The translations under genes and the position numbers were made by a program. Below, in pieces: positions 16,526 to 25,003 of a stretch of DNA of 64,000 bases (within the stretch, counting starts at the first letter, position 1; every line of letters starts with the position of its first letter). Origin of the DNA: Desulfatibacillum aliphaticivorans DSM 15576 (GTDB lineage: Bacteria; Desulfobacterota; Desulfobacteria; Desulfobacterales; Desulfatibacillaceae); assembly GCF_000429905.1 (NCBI RefSeq), contig NZ_AUCT01000009.1, positions 144,725 through 208,724 on the forward strand, given 5' to 3'. The notes under the pieces were generated by a model that was given only the letters and a program-made list of their open reading frames with translations, had not been told where the DNA came from and made no database searches.

Positions 16526-18925
16526 ATGCAGACGGACGCCAGACAGCTAAAGGAAAAACTCACGGTAAAGGCCGTGCGCAATGTGCGCCGGGGTTATGAA
16601 AAGGACGAGGCTTCCCGGGGCATGTACCGGCCCGAAGTCAAGCTGGACCTTGCCAGGAGCCGCCTTTTGACCAAATCGTATAAGCAGACCGAAGGCGAAC
16701 CCATGGTGCTCCGGCGCGCCAAGGCCATCCGGAGCATCCTCTCCCGCATGCCCATTTACATCCAGGACTGGGAGCGGATTGTGGGCAACAACGTGTCCAC
16801 GCCCAACGGCATCTATTTCGGCATCGACATGAACTGGCGCAGCGTAAAAAGGGTGGTCTCCGGCGAGGAGGGCAAAACCCTTTTGGACGACGCGGGCCGG
16901 GCCGAACTCGCCCAATTGGTCGCCTACTGGGAGGGGAAATCCCTTTCCGACATTCAAAAGAACGTCTTTTCCGGGGACATTTTGAAATACTGGAAATACG
17001 AGGGGACCTTTATCTGGACCCATTGGTCCGAGTTAGGCATCCCGGATCATGAAAAGGTCCTGGCCGTGGGATTTAATGGCATCATCCAGGAGGCCAAAGC
17101 CCGGCTGGAGGAGATCGACCGGACCGTGCCCCCGGACTATGTGGACCAGAAGGAATTTCTGGAAGCCGTGATCATCGCCCTGGAGGCGGGCATTACCTTC
17201 GCCGGCCGCTATGCGGCTTTGGCCCGGGAGCAGGCAAAAGAGGCCCAGGCCCCGGAAGACGGAAAACGATTGCTGAAAATTGCGGAAATCTGCGACAGGG
17301 TTCCGGCGCAACCGGCCAGGACTCTGGAGGAGGCCCTCCAGTCCTTTTTCTTCGCCCACATCATCCGTTATATCGAATACTCCAGCGTGGGCATCGGCGT
17401 GCGTTTCGACAAGGTGTTCGGCCCCTTTCTGGAAAAGGACCTGGCCGGCGGAGCGATCGCCCGCCAGGAGGCCCTGGAATTGCTCAAGCTCCTGTGGGTC
17501 AAGTTCAATGAACTGGGGATGATATACTCGCCCCTTCTTTCCGCCGTGTACGGGGGCGCGGCCACGGTCCAGGCCATCACCCTGGGCGGCGTGGATGAAT
17601 ACGGCCTGGACGTGACCAACGAGATGACCCATCTGGTCCTTGAAACCGCGGAATTCATGCAATCGCTGGAGCCCAGCATCTGCCTGCGGTATCACGACCA
17701 AACGCCGGACGACCTGTTGTCCAGGGCGGTGGACGTGATCCGCACGGGTGTGGGCTATCCGTCGCTTTTTAACGACAAAGCCATCCTTCCCATGCTCAAA
17801 GGCTGGGATGTGCCGGAAAAAGACGCCCGGGACTACGGCGTTAGCGGCTGCGTGTATATGGAGCTTCCGGGAAAGAACATTGTCCGCCGGGCCTATGGAG
17901 GCATCCATCTGCCCAAGGTGCTTTGGTGGGGCCTGCACCAGGGGGTGAATCCATTAAACGGCGAGCAGTACGGCGCCAGGACCAGGGATCCCCTGGCCTT
18001 TACTTCCGCGGAAGACCTCATGGACGCCTACCTGGAGCAACTGGCCTTTTTCATGGAGCGGTTCGTCAAAATCGAAAACACCTGCCGGGCTTTGTACGAA
18101 CGGTATCTTCCAAGGCCGTATTTATCGGCCATCACCCAGGGCTGCATCGAGCGGGGCCAGGACTGCCGCAAATGGCAGTATCCCTCCATTGTCCACGACA
18201 TCTGCATTGTGGCGGGCGCCTCCAACGTGGCGGACGCCTTAACCGCTGTGGACCAGGTCGTCTTTAAGGACGGGAAAATCTCCATGCAGGAGCTTCTGGA
18301 CGCCCTGGCCGCCGACTGGGAAGGGCATGAACACGTGCGGCGCCTCATGCTTAACGCTCCCAAGTACGGCAACGACCATCCCGAAGCCGACGCCTGGGCC
18401 CAGCGGGTCCATCACGGGACGGCGGAGGTCATGGCCCGGTTTAAAAACCGCTTCGGCTACGCCTGCCGGGGGGATGGAAGCGCGGTCTCCGGCACGTACG
18501 GGGCGGCCTTGATGTGCCCGGCCACGCCTGAGGGCAGGAGAAACGGGGAGGCCTTTGCCGACGCCACCCTGAGCCCGGTGTTCGGAGCGGATCAAAAAGG
18601 CCCCACGGCGGTTTTGAAATCCGCGTCCAAAATCGATACGCTAAAGACATACAACCACCTGTTGAACCAGAAGTTCTCCCCGGACATGCTTTCCGGAGAC
18701 ATGAAAGAGGTCTTCATGAATTATATCCGGGCCTGGGGGGACCTGGGAATCAGCCACATCCAGTTCAATATTGTGGATCGTGACACCTTAATAAAAGCCC
18801 AGGAAAACCCGGCCCAATACCCGGACCTCATCGTGCGGGTGGCCGGATACAGCGCCTATTTCGCCGACCTTTCCAAGGGGCTGCAGGACACCATCATCGC
18901 CCGCACCGAGCAGAGTTTCCAATGA
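16526..18925 (+). CDS. glycyl radical enzyme 1 of a paralogous pair
   Basis: 799 residues, cytosolic, pyruvate-formate-lyase/benzylsuccinate-synthase superfamily. The radical-bearing glycine is G774 in VRVAGYSAYF, 25 residues from the end; the thiyl cysteine is C442 in YGVSGCVYMELPGKN. TEGEPMVLRRAKA near residue 55 and NAPKYGND near 615 are other family segments. The Cys is not in the CC pair of pyruvate formate-lyase, and the Glu two residues later seen in glycerol, choline and related dehydratases/lyases (GCVE) is Tyr. Its reaction therefore cannot be assigned; a fumarate-adding, decarboxylating or C-C/C-heteroatom lyase role is open. It overlaps the activase gene by ATGA and is co-transcribed with a second paralogue. 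Confidence 0.93.
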   Translation: MQTDARQLKEKLTVKAVRNVRRGYEKDEASRGMYRPEVKLDLARSRLLTKSYKQTEGEPMVLRRAKAIRSILSRMPIYIQDWERIVGNNVSTPNGIYFGIDMNWRSVKRVVSGEEGKTLLDDAGRAELAQLVAYWEGKSLSDIQKNVFSGDILKYWKYEGTFIWTHWSELGIPDHEKVLAVGFNGIIQEAKARLEEIDRTVPPDYVDQKEFLEAVIIALEAGITFAGRYAALAREQAKEAQAPEDGKRLLKIAEICDRVPAQPARTLEEALQSFFFAHIIRYIEYSSVGIGVRFDKVFGPFLEKDLAGGAIARQEALELLKLLWVKFNELGMIYSPLLSAVYGGAATVQAITLGGVDEYGLDVTNEMTHLVLETAEFMQSLEPSICLRYHDQTPDDLLSRAVDVIRTGVGYPSLFNDKAILPMLKGWDVPEKDARDYGVSGCVYMELPGKNIVRRAYGGIHLPKVLWWGLHQGVNPLNGEQYGARTRDPLAFTSAEDLMDAYLEQLAFFMERFVKIENTCRALYERYLPRPYLSAITQGCIERGQDCRKWQYPSIVHDICIVAGASNVADALTAVDQVVFKDGKISMQELLDALAADWEGHEHVRRLMLNAPKYGNDHPEADAWAQRVHHGTAEVMARFKNRFGYACRGDGSAVSGTYGAALMCPATPEGRRNGEAFADATLSPVFGADQKGPTAVLKSASKIDTLKTYNHLLNQKFSPDMLSGDMKEVFMNYIRAWGDLGISHIQFNIVDRDTLIKAQENPAQYPDLIVRVAGYSAYFADLSKGLQDTIIARTEQSFQ

Positions 18926-19827
18926 GACGGACAGGGACGATTTTCAATGTACAGCGTTTCTGCACCCATGACGGCCCGGGCATCCGCACCACGGTCTTCT
19001 TCAAGGGCTGCCCCTTGCGGTGCAAATGGTGCTCCAACCCGGAATCCCAGAAAATGGCGCCCCAACTCATGGTGCGGCCCTCCAAGTGCACGGGGTGCGG
19101 GGCCTGTGCAGCCGCCTGTCCGGTAGGGGCTGTCGTATTGCTTCCGAACCGGCCCGCTCAAACCCGGTGGGAAGATTGCACCCACTGCTTTTCCTGCGTG
19201 GACGCCTGCCTCTACGGCGCCCGGGAGGCCGCCGGCCGCGAGGCGAGCGTGGACGAGTTGATGGAGGAAATCCTGGCGGACCGGGTTTTTTACAAAAATT
19301 CCGGCGGAGGGGTCACCCTATCGGGCGGAGAGCCTCTTCTTCAGCCCCAATTCGCCGCGGAGCTTCTGGCCCGGTGCAAGGAAGAGGGCCTGCACACGGC
19401 GCTGGAAACCTGCGGCCACGCGCCCAAGGATGCCGCCGCCCAACTGGCCCGGAGCCTGGACCTGGTCCTTTTTGACGTCAAGCAATTGAATCCGCTTAAA
19501 CACCGGAAATACACGGGCATGGACAATAACCGGATATTAAGGAACCTGGAGTTTTTTTCCAAAAACACGGAAACCTGGCTCAGGGTCCCCTTGGTGGCGG
19601 AAGTCAATGATTCGGAAGACCACATGGAGGCCCTGGCCAATCTGGCGATTAGACTGGGCGTTCAAAAAATCTCCCTTTTGCCCTACCACGAGGGCGGGGC
19701 GTCCAAGGCGGATCAGATCGGCCTGGAATACCCCATCCCCGGCGCCAGCAAACCGCCGGACGATCACATAAAGCGCCTGGCGCGCATCGCTTCGGATTTG
19801 GGCATAGAGGTTTCCGTCGGGCATTAG
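18922..19827 (+). CDS. glycyl radical enzyme activating enzyme (radical SAM)
   Basis: 301 residues. The radical SAM [4Fe-4S] cysteines are C30, C34 and C37 (GCPLRCKWC). An inserted ferredoxin-like domain gives two more clusters, C56/59/62/66 and C86/89/92/96, as in activases of glycyl radical enzymes other than pyruvate formate-lyase. GGGVTLSGGEPLLQP binds SAM. It abstracts hydrogen from the conserved glycine of the partner enzyme using 5'-deoxyadenosyl radical. It is the only activase in the window and sits between two glycyl radical enzymes, overlapping the first by four bases and preceding the second by 39, so it probably serves both. Confidence 0.95.
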   Translation: MRRTGTIFNVQRFCTHDGPGIRTTVFFKGCPLRCKWCSNPESQKMAPQLMVRPSKCTGCGACAAACPVGAVVLLPNRPAQTRWEDCTHCFSCVDACLYGAREAAGREASVDELMEEILADRVFYKNSGGGVTLSGGEPLLQPQFAAELLARCKEEGLHTALETCGHAPKDAAAQLARSLDLVLFDVKQLNPLKHRKYTGMDNNRILRNLEFFSKNTETWLRVPLVAEVNDSEDHMEALANLAIRLGVQKISLLPYHEGGASKADQIGLEYPIPGASKPPDDHIKRLARIASDLGIEVSVGH

Positions 19828-19866
19828 GTTTTTTTTCGGAATATTCAAGACAAAAGGAGTCAATCC

Positions 19867-22278
19867 ATGGCAACGCATCCTCATCAGGAAAAAAATGTCC
19901 GGGACCATTTGGTCGTCAAAACCGTGCGCAACATCCGCAAGCACGGGGGTAGGGAAGAGGACGCGGACAAGGGCATGTACCGCCCTGATATCCGCCTGGA
20001 CCTGGAGCGCTCCATTCTCCTAACCGAATCCTACAAGGCCACGGAAGGGGAGCCCATGGTGCTGCGGCGGGCCAAAGCCCTGGACCACATCCTTTCCAAT
20101 ATGACCCTTTATATTCAGAACTGGGAAAAAATCGTGGGCAACAACGTGGCCACGCCTCAGGGCCTTTTTTTCGGCATCGACATGAACTGGCGGAGCGTGC
20201 GCAGGATCGTGGACCAGGATGAGGCCAAAACCCTGCTGGACGACGAAGGCCGCAAAACACTGGACGAGCTCATCGAATACTGGAAAGGAAAATCCATGAG
20301 CGACATCCAGCAGAAAATGTTCACAGGCCCGGTCCTGGAATGCTGGCAAATTCCCAAGGGCGGCGCCGGAACCTGGTCCCACTGGTCCGAGCTTGGCGTG
20401 CCGGATTACGAAAAAGCCTTTGAACTGGGGTTTTCCGGGCTCATCAAACAATGCCGGGCCCGGCTTGTCGAAATCGATCAAACCGTGCCCCTTGACTACG
20501 TGGATCAGAAGGAATTTCTCCAGGCCGTGATCATCTCCCTGGAAGCCGTGATAAAATTCGCCCGCCGTTTTGCGGCCCTGGCCTGGGAAAAAGCCGCCCA
20601 GACCGATGATCCGGCTGATCGGGCGCGTCTGGAGGCCGTCGCCAAGGTGTGCGACAGGGCGCCGGAGCGCCCGCCCGAAACCCTGCACGAGGCCTTGCAA
20701 TCTTTTTTCTTCATCCATGTGGTGCGCTATATTGAGTTTTCCACCCTGGGCATCGGGGTGCGTTTTGACAAGGTGTTCGGCCCTTATTATAAAAAGGATC
20801 TGGAAGCCGGACGCATCGCCCGCGAGGAGGCCCTGGAGCTTTTGCAGCTGTTATGGCTCAAGTTTCACGAACTGGGCCTGATATACTCCCCCACCCTGTC
20901 CGCCATTTACGGGGGCGTGGCCGCACTCCAGGCCATTTGTATCGGAGGCGTGGACGAGACGGGAAAGGACGTCACCAATGAAATGACCTATCTGGTCCTG
21001 GATTGCGCCGAAAAAATGCGCTCGCCGGAGCCCACCATCGCCTTGCGGTATCATGACGGGACGCCCCGGGAACTGATATCGCGGGCCGTGGACGTGATTC
21101 GTACGGGAGTCGGCTACCCCGCCTTTTTCAACGACAAGGCCATCCTCCCCCTTCTGGAACGCTGGGAGGTTCCCCTGCATGACGCCCGGGATTACTCCAT
21201 TTCCGGCTGCGTTTACCTGGAACTGCCGGGGAAGAATATTTCCCACCGGGCCTATGGCGGATTCATTTTGCCGGCGGCCCTTTTGTACGCATTGTCCCAG
21301 GGGAGGGACGCGGCCGGAAACCTGGTGGGCGCGCCCACTCCCGACCCCATGGGGTTCGCCGGCATCGAAGACCTCATGGACGCCTACGAGGAGCAGGTGC
21401 GGTATATGTTCCAGCGCTTATGCACCATCGAAAACACCTGCCAGACCCTGTACGAGCGGCATCTGCCCCGGCCATTCTACTCCGCCCTCCTGGAAGGGTG
21501 CATTGAAAAAGGCATGGAAACCAAAAAATGGGGCTATCCCTCGCCCGTGGCGAACATATGCATCGTCCTGGGGCCGGTGAACGTCTCCGACGCCATGGCC
21601 GCCATCCAAAAAAACGTCTTCGAGGAAAAGACCGTCGCCATGGAGGACCTTCTGGCCGCCCTGGCCTCCAATTGGGAGGGCTACGAACACGTGCGGCGGC
21701 TCATGATCAACGCTCCAAAATTCGGCAATGACGACGACTATGCCGACAGGCTGGCCGTGGAGGTTCAACACCGGAGCGCGGCGGCCATGGAAAAAGCCAA
21801 GAACCGGTTCGGCGTCTCCTGCCGGGGCGACGGAAGCGGGATTTCCGCCACCTACGCGGCGGGGGCCTTCCTGCCCGCTACGCCCGACGGCAGAATGGCC
21901 GGGGAGCCTTTGTCCGACGCCACCCTGTCTCCGGTCTTCGGCATGGATAAAAAAGGCCCCACCGCCGTTTTGAAGTCCGCCTCAAAAATCAGCACAAAAG
22001 AGACTTTCAACCACCTTCTCAACCAGAAATTCCTCCCCCAGGCCTTGTCCGGGGACATGAAGGAGGTTTTCATCGATTACATCCGCTCCTGGGGCGACCT
22101 GGGCGTCAGCCAGATCCAGTTCAACGTGGTGGACCCCCAAACCCTCCTGAACGCCCAGGAAAATCCGGAAGAGCATGCGGACCTCCTGGTGCGGGTGGCC
22201 GGATACAGCGCTTATTTCGTGGATTTGTCCAAAGGGCTCCAGGACTCCATCATCGCCCGCACGGAGCAAAATTTCTGA
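19867..22278 (+). CDS. glycyl radical enzyme 2 of a paralogous pair
   Basis: 803 residues, strongly similar along its whole length to the enzyme at 16526. Radical glycine G779 in VRVAGYSAYF, thiyl cysteine C448 in YSISGCVYLELPGKN, and NAPKFGNDDD are all intact, so it looks active rather than a decayed copy. The two copies differ mainly near residues 155-175 (an extra PKGGAG segment here), 240-260 and 495-520. It also lacks the dehydratase Glu after the Cys. AAAGGAG precedes the ATG. The pair may form a heterodimer or handle two substrates; its place last in the operon, after the activase, fits duplication of gene plus divergence. No terminator is visible after it. Confidence 0.93.
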   Translation: MATHPHQEKNVRDHLVVKTVRNIRKHGGREEDADKGMYRPDIRLDLERSILLTESYKATEGEPMVLRRAKALDHILSNMTLYIQNWEKIVGNNVATPQGLFFGIDMNWRSVRRIVDQDEAKTLLDDEGRKTLDELIEYWKGKSMSDIQQKMFTGPVLECWQIPKGGAGTWSHWSELGVPDYEKAFELGFSGLIKQCRARLVEIDQTVPLDYVDQKEFLQAVIISLEAVIKFARRFAALAWEKAAQTDDPADRARLEAVAKVCDRAPERPPETLHEALQSFFFIHVVRYIEFSTLGIGVRFDKVFGPYYKKDLEAGRIAREEALELLQLLWLKFHELGLIYSPTLSAIYGGVAALQAICIGGVDETGKDVTNEMTYLVLDCAEKMRSPEPTIALRYHDGTPRELISRAVDVIRTGVGYPAFFNDKAILPLLERWEVPLHDARDYSISGCVYLELPGKNISHRAYGGFILPAALLYALSQGRDAAGNLVGAPTPDPMGFAGIEDLMDAYEEQVRYMFQRLCTIENTCQTLYERHLPRPFYSALLEGCIEKGMETKKWGYPSPVANICIVLGPVNVSDAMAAIQKNVFEEKTVAMEDLLAALASNWEGYEHVRRLMINAPKFGNDDDYADRLAVEVQHRSAAAMEKAKNRFGVSCRGDGSGISATYAAGAFLPATPDGRMAGEPLSDATLSPVFGMDKKGPTAVLKSASKISTKETFNHLLNQKFLPQALSGDMKEVFIDYIRSWGDLGVSQIQFNVVDPQTLLNAQENPEEHADLLVRVAGYSAYFVDLSKGLQDSIIARTEQNF

Positions 22279-22321
22279 AAGGAGGCGGAAACGAGAACCC
22301 CGCACCAGAATCATTGGGTTT

Positions 22322-22667
22322 TCAAGCGCCCGCCTTATAAATGAAGTACCTCCCCGGCTTGACCGTGGAAGGGACGGGAACGGACTCCCAGCTTGCATGC
22401 TCCAGGGGAAGGCTGGAAAACATTATCCCTCCGGGGACCATCATGGCGTGGATATGGGGGACGGCCAGGGCGGCCAGCTCCAGGCTGGATTCCAAATCGG
22501 TGGTGGACATTTCGTAATGGGCGAAAACCGCAGACCGGTTTAGTTTTTTGGCGGCCTGGGGCGCGGTGGTCAGGAGGTCTCCCAGGAAAATCATGTCTTC
22601 GGGCGGCGTGCTCCAGGCAATCCCTTTGGGCGTACATCCTGCGCATAAAGCTGTCCAGCTTACTCAT
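22322..22667 (-). pseudogene. remnant of a small SAM methyltransferase (Methyltransf_17-like)
   Basis: On the minus strand ATG 22667 opens MSKLDSFMRRMYAQRDCLE, the usual start of this small methyltransferase family. The matching C-terminus (PPEDMIFLGDLLTTAPQAAK onward, ending PGRYFIYK at 22322) continues in another frame at about 22610. From memory of the family, about 55 central residues with the SAM-binding glycine loop are missing, so this is an internal deletion with frameshift and the product cannot work. The family assignment is by recall of conserved end motifs. Confidence 0.6.
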
Positions 22668-22824
22668 GAAGAGGGAATTCCTACGGTTGGATGGGTTCTG
22701 CGGCAATCGCCAATAGCCAATGTGAATACCCAACATCCGCGAGCCTGTCAATTATTGCAGAAGGATGGCTTTTGCGGAAGGTTGCGCTATTAGGGCATAT
22801 TTTGTTTTTGCGCCGCATAAGCCC

Positions 22825-22883
22825 GTCATCCCTGCAAGGGCGATCCGCTTTTTCAGGATCGCACGCAAGCGGGGACCCAGCGT
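22825..22883 (+). repeat. dispersed palindromic repeat, interior type A, copy 1
   Basis: Begins GTCATCCCTGCAAGGGCGAT and ends AAGCGGGGACCCAGCGT, with an inner GCGATCC/GGATCGC hairpin. Other type A copies lie at 26038 and 51003. It is between the methyltransferase remnant and the next tetR gene. Confidence 0.75.
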
Positions 22884-22953
22884 TTTTATAATGTCAAATG
22901 CGCCTATACCGGCTTACAAGTCTTTTTTCCTCATTTTGGCATTTCCTGTACGG

Positions 22954-23004
22954 TTGACAGCCCGGAACAAAACATGTTATCAACCGGCTGGGCGGTCGAA
23001 AAAA
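22954..23004 (+). promoter_or_regulatory. promoter and operator of the tetR gene at 23046
   Basis: TTGACA at 22954-22959 is followed by TGTTAT near 22975 (-10-like, short spacing). The 28-base sequence 22977-23004, core ACCGGC-TG-GGCGGT, recurs in inverted orientation at 23696-23723 before the MaoC pair with only two or three differences. The repeat strongly suggests a binding site of the TetR protein encoded between them. Confidence 0.65.
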
Positions 23005-23045
23005 ATCAAGGTTCTAAAAAGGCCCCATCGGAAGGAGCGGCGCCC

Positions 23046-23636
23046 TTGCCCAAGCAAAGCCAGGAAGACAAAAGAAACCACATCGCCGAAGTTGCGGCCA
23101 AGGTGTTCAGCAACATGGGCTACTTAAGCTCTTCGCTCCAAGACGTGGCCCTGGCGGCCGACATGAGCAAGGCCGGCCTGTATCACTATTTCAAATCCAA
23201 GGAAGAGCTTCTGGCCTTCATCCTTTTGAAAAACACGGATTCCTTTTTGCACGCATTGCGGGCTTGCATCGCGGAGAACGTCCAAAACGGCATGGCGCCC
23301 AAGGACTCCTTCAAAAGCCTCATGCAGACCTACGCCCGCCACCTCAATCAGGATCAGGACCTGCGCTTGATCGTCCTGCGGGAAAGGCATCAGCTTTCCG
23401 GCCAATATAAGGACGAGCTGTTCGCCAAGGAGCAGGAGCTTTTCCGGACCTTACGGGAAGAACTGAAAAAGGTTCCGGACGTGGAAGAGGACCTGGATTT
23501 GAACGCCATCATTTTTCTGTTTATCTCCATGAGCCACTGGCTGGGCTACTGGTTTAAGGAAGGCCTGCCCTTGGGCATGGACGAGATCATCGACCAGAAC
23601 ATCCGCATTATTTTAAAAGGCATTTTGAAAGAATAG
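23046..23636 (+). CDS. TetR-family regulator of the MaoC hydratase pair
   Basis: 196 residues from TTG 23046, which has AAGGAG 8 bases ahead. An in-frame ATG at 22974 would start inside the promoter/operator and is less likely. Helix-turn-helix: KRNHIAEVAAKVFSNMGY, then SLQDVALAADMSKAGLYHYF and KSKEELLAFI. The C-terminal domain resembles fatty-acid-responsive TetR regulators (FadR/KstR2-like) in length only. Matching 28-base operators flank it, one over its own promoter and one before the two MaoC genes, so it most likely controls both units. Confidence 0.9.
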   Translation: MPKQSQEDKRNHIAEVAAKVFSNMGYLSSSLQDVALAADMSKAGLYHYFKSKEELLAFILLKNTDSFLHALRACIAENVQNGMAPKDSFKSLMQTYARHLNQDQDLRLIVLRERHQLSGQYKDELFAKEQELFRTLREELKKVPDVEEDLDLNAIIFLFISMSHWLGYWFKEGLPLGMDEIIDQNIRIILKGILKE

Positions 23637-23695
23637 CGCTATCCCGGCAAAGGCCGGAGATTTGGAAGGCTGCAGGCAAGCGCATTATTCGGCGA

Positions 23696-23723
23696 TTTTT
23701 TCGACCGGCTGGCCGGTTGATAA
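23696..23723. promoter_or_regulatory. second operator copy, upstream of the MaoC pair
   Basis: Inverse complement of the 22977-23004 sequence; the core ACCGGC-TG-GCCGGT is a perfect 6-bp inverted repeat here. It lies 36 bases before the first MaoC start codon. Confidence 0.65.
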
Positions 23724-23758
23724 ATCCTAACCGCACAAAGCAAAAGGAGGCTTAAACC

Positions 23759-24271
23759 ATGACAGCGGAAAAACTACCGGATCGCTTTGAAAAAGACTTC
23801 TTCAAGCACGAATCGCAGCAGCGCAGTTGGGACGACCTGGTGGTGGGCGAGACCTACGACGCCGAGCCCTTTGAGGTCACCCCGGAACGGATCCAGCTGT
23901 ATGTGGAAGGCACCGAAGACTTCAACCCGTTTTTCACGGATGAGGAGGCCGCCAAGAATTCCCAGTTTGAAGGTTTGATTGCGCCTCCGACAATTCTTAC
24001 GCCCATTGTTTTCGCCGCGGTTTCCCCGGACAGCTGGATTAAAATGCCGGGCGCCATCAATCCAGGGCAGCGGTGGGAGTTCGGCGTTCCCGTGCGCCCT
24101 GGCGACACTATCTATTGCCATATCAAGCTCAGGGACAAGTATATCAAGCGGGGCAAAAAATACGCCATGTCCGAAATGCACATCACCAATCAGAATGACG
24201 AGTTTGTGTGCAGGTGGACCGGGGGGCTGGTGCTGCAGTTCCAGGGCAACGAGGAAATGAAGAACCGCTAA
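23759..24271 (+). CDS. MaoC-like hot-dog protein, N-terminal-dehydratase type, His lost
   Basis: 170 residues. Hot-dog fold of the MaoC_dehydrat_N type. In the hydratase-2 motif D-x-N-P-x-H, the Asp is kept (D54) but the catalytic His is Phe (F59: DFNPFF). Alone it should therefore be inactive. The next gene, 77 bases on, encodes a full MaoC domain, and paired domains of this kind form heterodimeric hydratases (mycobacterial HadAB, ChsH1-ChsH2). It probably provides half of the fold and substrate tunnel for (R)-specific hydration of an enoyl-CoA. AAAGGAGG precedes the start. Confidence 0.85.
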   Translation: MTAEKLPDRFEKDFFKHESQQRSWDDLVVGETYDAEPFEVTPERIQLYVEGTEDFNPFFTDEEAAKNSQFEGLIAPPTILTPIVFAAVSPDSWIKMPGAINPGQRWEFGVPVRPGDTIYCHIKLRDKYIKRGKKYAMSEMHITNQNDEFVCRWTGGLVLQFQGNEEMKNR

Positions 24272-24348
24272 CTTAAGACAATTCCTGTCCTCAAATTGAG
24301 GGCCTGAAAAGGCCGTATCCATTACGGCCCGGATAAGGAGGCTTTAAC

Positions 24349-24789
24349 ATGTCGGAAATATTGGAATTTGGAAAAGTTGACCTGGGTTATGAAATTCCCG
24401 AGCAAATCAGGCATATCACCCAGGAGAAGATCAACAAGAACGCGGAGGGCTCTCTTGATTTCAACCCCATCCACATCGATCCGGCCTGGGCCAAAAAGGT
24501 GAATCTCATGGGCAAAGGGACGACAATCGCCCACGGCATCATGACCGGGGCCTTTATGGGAAAGATCGTCACGGACTGGGCGTATCCCGGCGGCGCATTT
24601 TTACAAATGCTGGACGTTAAATTCATCCATCCCGTGCGTCCGGGGGACGACATCACGGCCAGGGGCAAGGTGACGGAAAAGCATCCCCGCCCGGGAGATG
24701 AGTCCTTTGTGGTCCTGGAGCTTTGGTGCGAAAACCAGGAGGGCGTCAAGGTGGGGGTGGGGCAGGCTGCGGTTAGGATTCCGGTTTAG
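24349..24789 (+). CDS. MaoC-family enoyl-CoA hydratase, catalytic partner
   Basis: 146 residues, single hot-dog domain. The hydratase-2 motif is complete: D37 and H42 in LDFNPIHIDPAWA, followed by GTTIAHGIMTGAF. It adds water across a trans-2-enoyl-CoA to give an (R)-3-hydroxyacyl-CoA, or the reverse. Because it is co-transcribed with the His-less protein just upstream, I infer a heteromeric enzyme. ATAAGGAGG precedes ATG 24349. A terminator follows, so the unit is two genes plus whatever the operator at 23696 controls. Confidence 0.9.
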   Translation: MSEILEFGKVDLGYEIPEQIRHITQEKINKNAEGSLDFNPIHIDPAWAKKVNLMGKGTTIAHGIMTGAFMGKIVTDWAYPGGAFLQMLDVKFIHPVRPGDDITARGKVTEKHPRPGDESFVVLELWCENQEGVKVGVGQAAVRIPV

Positions 24790-24845
24790 GCGTCTGTCCG
24801 CGCATTTGAAGACATCGCGCAAAAGCCCTTTCTCCATAAAATTTC

Positions 24846-24886
24846 AAGGCCGGTCAGCCGAACAAAAAGGCTGTCCGGCCTTTTTG
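24846..24886 (+). terminator. rho-independent terminator after the MaoC pair
   Basis: AAGGCCGGTCAGCC pairs with GGCTGTCCGGCCTT (one mismatch) across a 9-nt loop; the descending arm runs into TTTTT. Confidence 0.85.
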
Positions 24887-24919
24887 CTTGCATCATCCCG
24901 GATGATATTTTAGCCTGTT

Positions 24920-24933
24920 TTACAAATGTGTAA
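24920..24933. promoter_or_regulatory. TTACAnnTGTGTAA motif upstream of second crotonase
   Basis: TTACAAATGTGTAA lies about 70 bases before the crotonase start. It is the third relative of the sites at 11838 and 13122 and is also near-palindromic. Confidence 0.3.
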
Positions 24934-25003
24934 GCCGGATGTGAACGGCGCTCCTTAAGGTAGCTAAAGAGCTTTCACGGGACGAATATTAGAGCAGGTG
25001 AAA

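Noticed and set aside
16526..22278. Calling the glycyl radical enzymes alkylsuccinate synthase (AssA) or benzylsuccinate synthase
   Set aside because: Tempting from the organism type, but the small beta/gamma subunits expected of those complexes are absent and I cannot confirm the active-site signature without a tree.
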